A DNA stretch of 64,000 nt. Source: Volvariella volvacea V23 (lineage: Eukaryota; Basidiomycota; Agaricomycetes; Agaricales; Pluteaceae). A model generated the notes under the pieces. That model was not told the origin of the DNA. It worked only from the letters and a program-made list of their open reading frames with translations, and did no database searches. Shown piece by piece: positions 24,456-34,393 of this stretch. The translations under genes and the position numbers were made by a program. The DNA lies in contig KB722740.1 of NCBI GenBank assembly GCA_000349905.1, positions 1,651,309 through 1,715,308 on the forward strand, in the 5' to 3' direction. Numbering within the stretch: position 1 is the first letter of the stretch; each line of letters begins with the position of its first letter.

Positions 24456-25862
24456 TCATAGTATTCTCCCTGGTTTGTCGGACTCCCGGTACACAAACGT
24501 GCACTTTCTCTCCAATGGTATCTTGATCAAATTGAAAAAGTGCGAAGGTGCCACTCACCCATTTGCATGATTTGGGACCTCCGTAGTGCACCCCGTGGAT
24601 TATTGCCGGGGTGGATTGGCAGATGTCGTGTGGATTGAGGGTATCTTCGTAGCGAAAGTTGCCTAGATTGGCTTCGTAGCGCTGTTGCGGTGGGTAAATT
24701 GTCCGAAATTGAAATTAGTGACAGAAGTCGTGCACATACGTATAAACCGGAGTGGGGACCTGTACAGCCCTGCAAAAAGTGTTAGAGAAGGACAGAAATG
24801 GGGGAGCAATGTGAAGTCCTTACCTTGGCTTCGAATTTCTCCCAGAAGGTCATACACCCAGGTTCGGAGTACAGTTTCCAATGTCCGACATATTCACGAT
24901 TCGACCATCCGCTTTTCTAACGACATAGCGTGTACATCAGCACCATACCATCTGGGTCCACAGCATTCATAATACCCACCACAATGTCACAGAAATCTGG
25001 CTTGGACAACTCTACTCCATGTATCTCAATCGGCAACCTTGAGCAATTCGCCAAAATGTCCTTTTCGCTCACTCCTTTTGGTACGTGCATCAACGTAGCG
25101 GTATATTCCCTGATCCCGTACCCCAAACATTGCTTACCACGCCCATTCGCATTTGCAGCTTGGGGATAACTCCACCTCAACGAACTCTTCTCTTCTTTCA
25201 TCTGTCTTTCCCATTCCAGCCACCCCCCTTCGATGGCTTTACGCTCTTTCCATTTTTTCTCCCATTCTTTTTCTTGTTGAGAACGAGAATCGCTTATCTG
25301 AGACCGGGTCTTTTCTTCCGCAGCTCTTTCGGAGGTGATTTCTTTATGATGATAAAGGTCTTTTTGAAACGCTGCCTTGTCTACGTTGTATTGGCGAACA
25401 AAAGCGATGTGGGAGCTTTGTTCGTTGTTCCAGTTGGTGCGGATTCGGTCGCGAACCCAGGAATTCTGTGTGTTTTGATATTCAGAGATGTCAAGGACGA
25501 CGCAAATGGTGAAGAGGATGAAGATGGATAGGACAAGTAGGATGTGGATGGGTTTGACTGTTTTAATATCTGTGATTAAGGCTTCGAGCGCTTCAGGCCA
25601 GGCGTTATCTGAGTCTATGTCGTAGGAATCAGGTAATTCGGGATCTGTTTGTGAACTTGTCTCGCTGCCGTCATCATCGGATCTGCGAAATTTCCCGGGT
25701 CAACGAATTTCTAAATACCATAAAATCAACTTACAAAATCATCGATGGGGTCCCTGGCTGTTGGTAACGCTTCGAGGATGAGGAGCCAATATACGGAGTC
25801 GAGGCACTACTACTGGCCGCGCTATGGCGCGCAGCCTGGGAGTACGGCGGTGGTGGAGACAT
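24456..25862 (-). CDS. Single-pass membrane protein with Cys-rich lumenal domain (Agaricomycete family)
   Basis: The start ATG at 25862 opens a Ser-rich cytosolic N-terminus (MSPPPPYSQAARHSAASSS). After a GTAAGT...GCAG intron an acidic stretch leads to one strong TM helix (IHILLVLSIFILFTICVVLD). A charged coiled coil follows (QQEKEWEKKWKERKAIEGGW). The outer domain has pattern repeats of the form C..LP.EIHG...P..C....GHW...PGC: CLGYGIREYTATL, CSRLPIEIHG, SNREYVGHWKLYSEPGCM, FEAKGCTGPHSG, CQSTPAIIHGVHYGGPKSC. This layout is, from memory, common to a family of uncharacterised mushroom-fungus proteins. The function is unknown. The last exon is ambiguous: after CKW several acceptor choices give different C-termini, so the 3' end is approximate. 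Confidence 0.6.
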
Positions 25863-26269
25863 CTCTAGTACAGATCAGGAGGGGAGTCCGACTGGGACCA
25901 TAGAATCGTCTATGCAGTGCTTTTATGCAATTTCGTACAATGGCGCAGTCACTCTCAGCCAGGGGGACAGGATTGAGGATGAAGACGGCCATACGTACGT
26001 GCTGTGCATTGAAAGTCGCAGACGCCGCAGGACAACGCGCTTCAAAGTCGCGGGCTGCGCCACAGCCCCCGCCCTGGTAATTCCGTGGGACATAAAATCC
26101 TTGACCGCATGTGCTAGTGTGCATGATGAGCCCGTAAAGGCGAGCTCAACTCGAAGTCGATATAAGGAATATAATAATCATACTCAAAACGTGCATACAT
26201 GAAATCACCCAACTATAGAATCAACGAAGATAAGTCCCTTATTATATACCATGAAGTGTAAAAATATAA
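25863..26269. other. Intergenic region
   Basis: Lies between the start of the Cys-rich membrane protein gene and the stop of the homeodomain-like gene. It should hold the promoter of the former. No gene is supported. Confidence 0.45.
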
Positions 26270-27764
26270 TTAAGCCCCTGGGGAGTGCATGGGCATTCCT
26301 GGGCAGATATTATCAGGACATTGCATCACGGTGACTCCTGACTCAGAGTCAGTCGACTTCTCATTAAGAAATTGATTAATCACTTGGTGGAACCTTCCGT
26401 CGGTCCAGGGATGCTCTGGATCAACAGCTTCGGGGTTCATAGGTATCTTTCTTCTGTGTAACTTCATTCTCGGTGCGGAAGCAGTCAAGTAAATAGGTTG
26501 ATTAGGAGGTTGAGGTAGCGATTTCTTCCCCATCCCGACCTTCCCTGTTTGCCTGCTGTTACCAAACCATGTCTTTACTTGTACAAATGGTCTGTTCGAG
26601 TCGTTAATGATCAACAGAAACTAGGTTCACATGTCGTATCACTCGCCTATTTATCTGAATAGCAATAATCGAAATCCACACATTGTCTGGATATCTTGTT
26701 ATACTCTTAAAAACATACTTCAAGACTTCTTCCTGGGTTGTATTCACCAGGGAACCGGGTTTTCCAGGAATAAGTTTTGCTATTCCTATAAGTTCATCCT
26801 CCCATGCACTACATTGCCCTATCGACTGGGGAATACGATCAAACAAGTCTTCGCAATCTGATTGTAGTTTTCTAAGCTCTTCGGGTTTCACGTTCTCTGC
26901 AAGAATGATCTTATTTTCTACCTTTCTCTTTCCAGGCCTTTTCGATTTTAAAACCAATTTCCTCCTTCCACGACGTACTCTTGTGGTTGTGCCCTCATCT
27001 GTTTCAGTCTGAGAAGAATCACCAGACCCAGCATGTGCAGGGCTCCTTGTGGATACTGGAGGCTCCTGAAGGGGTGGAAAACGGAAAATTTGAGTGCCAT
27101 ACGCCAGTCCGCCGGCATGTTCTGACCCTCGACGAACACGTTTGTATTTTCCGCGCGCCAATGGGTCTGGTTGATATTCAGACACATCAGAATCGGAACT
27201 GGGTGGCTCTTCAAACGATTCATACGACTGTTCGGCTCTGTAGTCGAGTTCATGTATAGGTCCAGCCCTCCTATTACTATCATTTCCCCATTGTGGTTCA
27301 GTTCCATTATGGTCGTACGGGGGTAGTAGATGACGAGAATGCGGCTGCCAGTTGGCAGCTTGAAGCATAGAGTGGGGCAGTAATGCCTCAATCTCGTTAC
27401 CGTTACGACCGAGGAACAGGGGAAGTGGCTCTTGCTGTGGTGCTGGTGACGAAAAATCGACATGGCGGCAAGGTGTACGAGCACTTTCAATGTAATTTGG
27501 GGGAGGGGAAGCACTCTCCCGTTCCGTATCTGCCGGAAGACGAGTAGGGGTTTCCTGCTCCACATATGTTGGGGGAGGGGTAATTTGCCGCGATCCCATA
27601 TGTGCTGGACGGAGAGCAGGTGTTCCTTCAGATTCATAAGATGGAGGAGGAGTGAATTTCGTTGGAGGTCTTAGCTGTCTTAAAGTGCGTGCAACATTTC
27701 GTCGACGAGAGGCGTAGCTCGCTGGCATCTTGATATTGGGTGGGTAATGGTATCGCCATTTCAT
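26270..27764 (-). CDS. Homeodomain-like protein with three PPxY repeats
   Basis: Two exons (27764-26647 and 26591-26270) joined across a 55-nt GC-AG intron give 479 residues. The intron falls inside the helix 3 region. After joining, residues ~325-385 read as a homeodomain: TTQEEVLKYVFKSITR (helix 1), DNVWISIIAIQINR (helix 2) and PFVQVKTWFGNSRQTGK (helix 3, with the hallmark WFxNxR). Upstream is a basic cluster (KSKRPGKRKVENK) that could import it to the nucleus. Residues ~35-100 hold three related units, TPPPSYESEGTP, TPPPTYVEQETP and SPPPNYIESARTP, each with a PPxY motif known to bind WW domains. The rest is disordered and Pro/Ser-rich. It is not linked here to a second HD gene, so a mating-type role is not supported. 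The targets are unknown. Confidence 0.68.
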
Positions 27765-28848
27765 GCTCGAGGTAGCCTATTTATCTTGAGCTTATTCCAA
27801 GTGTTGCATTTGGCTCGGTGAACTATCCTAGAGTGGGTGTAGCTTAATGATCGAGGGTCCAAACTTACAGATAAGATAGATTGTCGGCCCACGTTATGTA
27901 GCTCAATTGTCTGTCGCTACAGTTTGGTGGAGCCAGCGGCTATTATACTGGCCTTGTTGGGCAACGAACAGCGGTTGATATTCTTAACATACGCAAAACA
28001 CAATGGTAAGTTTTGCGCTATGAAGACCACAAAGGGATTAACTGGTCGTGTGTAGGCGTCCTGAAGATCAAGTGGGTGATACGCACAACAGAACAGGCAT
28101 GTCTAGATGAAACTGTCAGTGTGGCAAAAGCGCAGCAAGCACTTAAGGAGTGATGTGTCGATCTTGAATATGGATAACACGACACAAAAGAAAGTGGGTG
28201 TTGAAATGGACAGAGTTGAAGAAGAAATGAAGAGTATAACTCTCGTTCCGTGTTTGCTATACCTACCACACTACGACTGACATCATTCCGGATAAAAGTA
28301 CTGTTCTCGATTATGAGAACAATACTAATGCAAGTTGTACACAGATCAGTGGGTGGCCCATAGTAAACAAAAGCACTTGTATCCTGCATTTGGGGGGTAG
28401 TACTGATCGATGGTCCTGGACACAAAATCGGAGCACTTGCGCGATTGGTCCTGAAGACGATAGTATGAGTTTGAATGCAAGAGGGCAAACGCACCTCATC
28501 CGAATGTGCACATTAGTGTCGAGGCTACAACCTGCGTACGAATTAAGTACCACCAGAAGAAGAAAGTAAGTGAAAGCGATCATAAAACATTTCGGACCAG
28601 CGCTTTTGGGTACATAACAAAGGTAATCATCAAGAGTCATGAAATGAAAGGGGAGCTACAGTAAAGGGGGGGGGGGAAGTGATTGGGAAAAAGTGAATGA
28701 GATACATGCCGTACGTACGAAAGAAAGCATAAATCGATATCGTGCGCGAGATGCAGGTGTCCCAAATGTAAACATATTCCATGAGTTCGTGGCGAATCAT
28801 CGTCTTCGTCATCTCCTTTTTTGTTTTCCCGTAAAATCGTAATTCTCG
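27765..28848. other. Intergenic region
   Basis: Holds the promoter of the homeodomain-like gene and the 3' flank of the membrane gene. An open stretch on the minus strand (28018-28494) has no motif or splice logic and is not called. A G-run lies near 28669-28677. Confidence 0.4.
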
Positions 28849-29889
28849 TTACCAGACAAACAGGTTCAACCTTTTCGCCACCCAGTACGTCCAATAATAT
28901 ATTTCGGCTTCTTTTGTCGGCATTCCAGTGAGATTATCCATCATCAGCGCTAATGCCCAATCCGAGTATATCACTGATAACACCAGAAATAGTATTGCTG
29001 CGAATGCCACCCCTGCAAATCCCACGATTAGGACTTGGTCGGATGAGCCTGCCCATGATCTCTGAAATGCGACGACAAAACCTAGGACAGATATTATGCC
29101 AAGAGTGGAGTAAAACGCGATTGTGAGTTGTGCTAATGGTTCAATCTCCCAGTTTTGGATGACAAGTGACATTAGTCCGCACATCCCGGCGATTAGACCT
29201 GGTATATCTGCAAAGCATGGGCGTCAGTTCAGTGTGCAGGGAAGCCCTTCCTGAGCCCCACGCTCGCTTCCCGAGGGTTTCGGAAGAAGGGGCGCACAGA
29301 TGGTAAGAGCTAAAAGACAAAAAGGACAAGGACCCACATAACACGATCCACCCATACACTTTTTGTTTTTTCTCCGTCTCTGAAGCCGCCACTCTTGCCA
29401 CGTCTATACCAGTAAGCCCATTCAGCAGCGCCATATTCAACTTCCACACCGCAATTGTCAACAATTGCCAATGGCTTCTACATCTTGATGCGGTGTACCC
29501 TGCCATACCGGTCGACGCGAACAACCCAATCACGGCCAACAGCATGTCCCATTTTCCGAAGCTGAGTTTTCTACCGGGCCATAGTGGACTCCGTTTTGCC
29601 CAAAGACAGACGATTGTGTAGTACGTGAGGACGTGCGAGACGAAGCCAAGAGCACCATAGGGAAGAACGTAACACGTGAACTGGCTGGAGAGATCGACAG
29701 GTTCGGGACTTGAGAGTATGTCAGATTCAGCCTCTTCGAGTTCTCGAATGAGAATGTACTAGAAAGGGCATAGAAGGTAATGAAAGAAGTTGGAAGGTTG
29801 ATTATTATGTCGATGCCACGAGGACAAGAGGACAAGACGAGCTGGGGCCCGCCAAGTGTTTCTCGGAATGAATATGATCTACGTACCAT
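28849..29889 (-). CDS. Multi-pass membrane protein, diverged member of the 54-63 kb family
   Basis: It shares the family signature with the four copies at 54.8-62.9 kb. CYVLPYGALGFVSHVLTYY matches CYSIPYGALGFVSHLLTYW; RCRSHWQLLTIAVWKL matches RCHNTWQLLLIGIWKL; VIYSDWALALMMDNLTGMP matches ALYSDWALGIMSENLVGFP. The conserved phase-1 intron before the 'IPG' helix is also kept (T|GTGGGT ... GCAG|AT). About six TM helices are predicted. The proposed first exon is very short (ATG at 29889 just before GTACGT), so the start is uncertain. The reading frame is intact to the stop at 28849. The function is not known. Confidence 0.66.
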
Positions 29890-30636
29890 TAAGGCTGGGC
29901 TTTTGGGGCTCCTTGGAGGTGTTTTAGCGTGGGTGCGGATATGAAGACTCTTGAAGTGAGTGTATGAGAGTAGAATCCGGTCGTTCGCTGCGACATACCA
30001 CGCGTTAGAAATCGGTCATTGTGGTGACTCCGGGAAACAGAGACCGGATCAATACCCAAATCGAGTAAAGAGGGCTCACTTTTTTGGTGCCAATTATCCG
30101 CGGGGGACGGAGGTTCGTATTTTCTCGACGCTAGACGCGACAAAGGCGACAAAGAACAGAGATAGGGTACTCAGCCGACCAGGGTTTGGAGGAGGACATG
30201 TCGTCATGAATAATCCAGCAAATAAATATTGGACCAGTTTGTTCAAATGTGCCTCAGGGTCTATCAACGTGTCCAACATGAGTATGTTCGCAGCACCGTC
30301 GTGATGCAGCGTATTCTCCGATTGCATCCTTTCATTTATTCCTTTGACAGGTATGGACATCCTCTAACGAGATGAGGGTACATGCATTGTTACCGACTTT
30401 ATGCCGTCGGAAGGTCGACCAAGGTTGGTGGCAGAGGCGGCGGTCTGTTGAGAGTTAATAACCGGAAAAGAGACCGGGGGTTTAAACAGACACGCGGGTG
30501 TTCAGGTGAGTTAACCATGTGAGGATTGATATGCGTGTCTGCATTCTAGTGATAAACTTAGGTGGAGGGCTGCCTTTGATGGCGATTGTGTCCCAGCCAC
30601 ATCAAAACGTTATCACAAGTTCATAGAGGAGACAAG
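29890..30636. other. Intergenic region
   Basis: Upstream of the membrane gene. Open stretches on the minus strand (29889-30152 and 30094-30360) could hold an extra 5' exon, but nothing specific supports them. Confidence 0.35.
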
Positions 30637-30804
30637 CTATTCGGCAGCCGGTGGGGGGATGATCGTGCACTGAACCCACATGCCAAAGATCACCACGCTG
30701 GTCCATGTGAACGGGAGAGAACCAGCCAGGTAATAAAAGGAGGAGACGGCTACTAGATGGCCCCCGTGGTGATAGTGCTTATCAGCCCATTGAGGGGCAG
30801 TCAT
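30637..30804 (-). CDS. 55-residue single-TM protein with His-rich N-terminus
   Basis: A small intronless frame with a good start context (ACCATGA). It begins MTAPQWADKHYHHGGH, followed by a hydrophobic stretch (AVSSFYYLAGSLPFTWTSVV, then IFGMWV) and a short tail ending PPPAAE. Size and layout recall small accessory subunits of respiratory complexes, but no family is recognised. It sits 460 bp from the divergent PPX1 start. A chance frame remains possible. Confidence 0.48.
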   Translation of the reverse strand: MTAPQWADKHYHHGGHLVAVSSFYYLAGSLPFTWTSVVIFGMWVQCTIIPPPAAE

Positions 30805-31264
30805 GGTAGCAAAAGGGCACGCGCGTCTGAGCGAGCTGTCAATCCGCTGGCAAGAAGGACCCTTTCTCGTTGCATTAGCTGACTGGTCCAATGCACTCAC
30901 CGGGGACTGATTGGAGCTCTCAGACTCTGGCGGACAGGAATCACCGGGGACAGCAATTATGTTTAGATATGAAAACCACTTGCACAAGTGAGGAGGCTTT
31001 GGCTTCAGGAGTTGGCTCAAGAGCGAGGCAACTGTGCTCTGCGCCCAAACATAATCCAGGCGTTGAGGTTTGCGGTGAAGCACGGGAAGGAGCGCGGGTT
31101 AAAGGGAGCAAGTTGTGGTTTATTTGTCAATAGCCCCAGAATCGAGATCCTTGGGTCATGTGACCGTGAACCGGGTTTTTCTGCTTGCATCGTTCCTTCC
31201 CGTTCCCCAAGTCCAAGTCTCCAAGTCTCCAACTGTCTCGCTCTGGCTTACCCTTAAACTCGCC
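30805..31264. other. Divergent intergenic region upstream of PPX1
   Basis: Presumed promoter of PPX1 and of the small minus-strand protein. Near 31190-31250 it is C/T-rich with a short tandem of CCAAGTCT(C). No gene is supported. Confidence 0.45.
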
Positions 31265-33197
31265 ATGCCGAACCCACTCAAGCGTCTCTCTGTCGCGTTA
31301 AAGTTCACGAAGCCAGTAGCAAGCTCTCTGTCTGCCGCAACCAGTCCTCGTGCTACTGAACCTGCTTCATTGGCACAGTTCTTGGTTTCCACGAAGGAGC
31401 GGTATCTCAAGGATGTAAACGCAACTCCGAGCAGAGCTGGAGACTGGACGGTCGTGATGGGGAACGAAGCAGGAGGTCAGTTTGCCTTCATACTGTTCTT
31501 AATTCGATGATATTTATAATCTACTCGCAGACCTCGACTCGTTGGCTAGCTCTATTGCCTTTGCTTACCTGTACAACAAGCAACACTCTACGCCAACAGT
31601 TCCCCTCATTCAGACAAAGCGTTCTGACCTTGCCCTCCGCGCAGAGAATCTCTATGCGTTCAGCCTTGCTGGACTTACGGACCTCTCCTCACAACTCCTC
31701 ACTGTCGACGACCTGCCTTCCCATATCGGCCCTTTCCCTTCCCACAAGTTTGCTCTTGTGGACCACAATAGGCTGGACTCACAATTCTCTGATGGCCAAC
31801 CAAACGCTACAGTTATGGCCGTTGTGGATCACCATGCGGATGAAGGTCTTTACACAAACACCGCTCACCCACGCCTTATTGTGCAAGCCGGAAGTTGTGC
31901 TTCTCACATAGGAGAACTCTTCTCTGCAGCCGCAACCGAAGCTAACGAAGCACAGGAAGAAGCTGCCGTATCACCGGCAAATGACAATGAAGCTTCTTCT
32001 CCTGAAGGAGCCTCGACGTCCGTTCGAGACACATTCATTCCACCACAACTTGCGACACTCCTTATCTCTGCTATTCTTATCGACACCAATAACCTCAAAC
32101 CCGGTGGGAAAGCTCTCCAACCGGATATTTCTGCCATGCGATACTTGCTCCCTAATTCCACCCTCTCTCCTTCCATTTCGAGTATCCTCCTAACTTCCCT
32201 GGAACCCGGTGCCCAAGATGACGATACCGCATTGCAGTTACAACTCCATACTGCTCCCGCACTAAAGGAACTATCCGACACCCTCTCTGCCAAGAAGGCT
32301 GATGTTTCCCACCTCTCTGGACGCGACCTCCTCCGTCGAGACTACAAGGAGTACACTCATCCCCTAAACTGGCTTAGTGGCACCCCTCATATCAAGGTCG
32401 GATTGGCAACTGTCCCTGTGCCATTGACAACCTCATGCTGGTCGCCGACCCCTCAAACTTCCTTGGTGAATGACGCTAACGTCTGGATGGAAGAGAGGGA
32501 GTTGACTGTTTTGGGTGTACTTACCTCATTCCGCGCACCCAAGAAAAAGGGAATCACCTTTAGTCTTGGAGGCGGAAAGAAGGGCAAGCACAAGCGGGAG
32601 ATGGCCTGGTTTATCCAAGGGGGGATGGAAGGTGTCGACGTTGACCAGCTCGCGGAAAGGTTGTTCAAGGGCTTGGAGGCCAGCAAGGAGCTCAAGTTGA
32701 AGAAGCATTCGGACAAAAAGTTGGGCGCCTTGAAGAACGTCAAGACGGCTACGAATATCGAAGGCGGAGAGGTTCAACTGCGCGCCAAGGTGTACAAGCA
32801 AGGCAATGCAGACGCGACGAGGAAGACCACGGCGCCTTTGGTCAAGGAGATCTTGGAAGGTGGTTCAGGAGAAAGTAGCGAGCCAGAGGAAGACGCGGCT
32901 GTTGTTGTCCACGCTGCGGAGGCAACCCCTGAGGTTGCAGGAGATGCTATCCCTGTTCCTGAAGTTATCACCACGGACGCGGATGTCGATGCTCAGAGGA
33001 ACGGTGATGCTCATGGTCCCTCAATGGATTCTGGGAATGGCCATATTGGAAACGGAAACGGAAACGGTCATGTTGATGAATCTGCGGCTCCCGCACCGGT
33101 TCTTGATACCCAGTTGAAGGTGGACATACCAACTGGAGAGAGTTTCTCTCTTGATGCTCCTGAACAAGCAAATGGAAAGGAGCCGACTGCTGCCTAA
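31265..33197 (+). CDS. PPX1: Exopolyphosphatase (DHH family)
   Basis: Removes terminal phosphates from inorganic polyphosphate. Two exons (31265-31475 and 31531-33197) give 625 residues. The intron falls in motif I, which after joining reads GNEAGDLDSLASSIAFAYLY with the metal-binding DxDS. VDHN and VDHHADE give the DHH motifs, followed by QAGSCASHIGELF. The DHHA2 domain lies downstream, with a basic loop KKKGITFSLGGGKKGKHKRE, as in fungal PPX1. Yeast PPX1 is about 400 residues. The extra length here comes from an acidic insert (AAATEANEAQEEAAVSPAND) and an acidic, Gly/Asn-rich C-terminal tail of ~130 residues with GNGHIGNGNGNGH. All catalytic motifs look intact. Confidence 0.93.
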
Positions 33198-34393
33198 TTA
33201 TGCTAATCCGTAGCACCTTTCCACCTCTTATTCCGCTTACACCCTCACATATCCAACCTTATCGACTTTTTTCTTGGGACTCTCCTCTTTTCTTTTTGGA
33301 TTGCTGTGATCAATTGCTTTGCATTTCCCATCACATTCCACTCACTTCACTCTGTGCTATAAACATGTCATGGACATACTACATACTACTATCGTCAACC
33401 CTCGAACTCACACACTCACACACTCACTCTCGTTTTAATTCCGTCTCACTTATTCTTGGTCTAATGTCGCTCGATGACGCCATGAACTCTTTTTAATTCA
33501 TGCATCTCATCTGGTATACCACTTGCAGCCGCATCCGCTTTGTCACCTACATATACGTTAACGTTTGTATCTAGTCGCTCATCCATGAACCCTAAAACCG
33601 ACACTCGTTTTTTTTCGCTTACAGGTACTCTGATTCGCAATTTCATTGCTTCTTCTTGTCCGAATCAAACAAGTCGACTCTGAGCATGCGAATAAGGGCA
33701 AAATATTCGTTCATATGACAAGAGTGCGAGGTACGTGGAGGGGACGGAATGCTACATACAAATACATATATAACTACAGCTACGTTGGGTGCGACTCGAT
33801 GCGTTAAATTCACAAAGGATGATCATGGCTCCAAGAAAAAATAAGAAAATCAAAAGGGGAACGGATAATAGATATCTATATAATCGTGATACTAATACCA
33901 ATACTATCAAGAAGGGTGCGGCCGCAACCGTGGCCATAATATGATGCAACCTGCACCTCGGGGAGGGCATCGCGATAAGCCTAGAGTGAGCCGCAATAAG
34001 AAAAGAAATAACAAATACTACTAGATACCAGATGCCAGTTATACCACAGGTGAAAGGGGAATCATAAGGGAGGGGTAAGAGGAAGCATAAAGCTAGGGAT
34101 AGGTGGTGGATGCCTAAATGATACACAAAGGAAATCAATGGGTTTAAGGCATAAGGGGGGGGAGGGTAAAGGGAGGAGGGATGGGGTATGAAAGGGGGTA
34201 TGGCGATCCCAAGAGTAAAGAGGAAGAGGAATGCAAGGTCTTGAACGAATAACAAAGTCAAGGGAAGGAAATTGGACATGCACATATGCATAGCGAGAAG
34301 GGCCAAAACCAGGACCAGGACTCGGACACGTGTTGCAGCTAACCCACCCATCCACTCGCTCTTCGTGGTATCGTCATGTCTTCCGTAGGACAT
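33198..34393. other. Convergent intergenic region
   Basis: 3' flanks of PPX1 and of the low-complexity protein gene. It contains a short ACTC/ACAC microsatellite. The minus-strand open frame at 33752-34393 has hydrophobic but unconvincing content and no motif; it was not called. Confidence 0.45.
33406..33428. repeat. ACTCACAC microsatellite
   Basis: A run of about three units of ACTCACAC in the 3' flank of PPX1. Confidence 0.7.

Noticed and set aside
26270..27764. Mating-type (b/HD) locus
   Set aside because: Only one homeodomain-like gene is present. No divergent HD1/HD2 pair and no MIP-like marker gene is seen nearby.
28018..28494. 158-residue minus-strand frame between the homeodomain-like and membrane genes
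   Set aside because: No ATG context, no motif, Ser/Cys-rich random-looking composition.
33752..34393. 213-residue hydrophobic minus-strand frame
   Set aside because: Its Leu/Pro/Ser-rich content comes from a C/T-rich intergenic tract. No family signature, and it ends exactly at the start of the neighbouring 3' flank.
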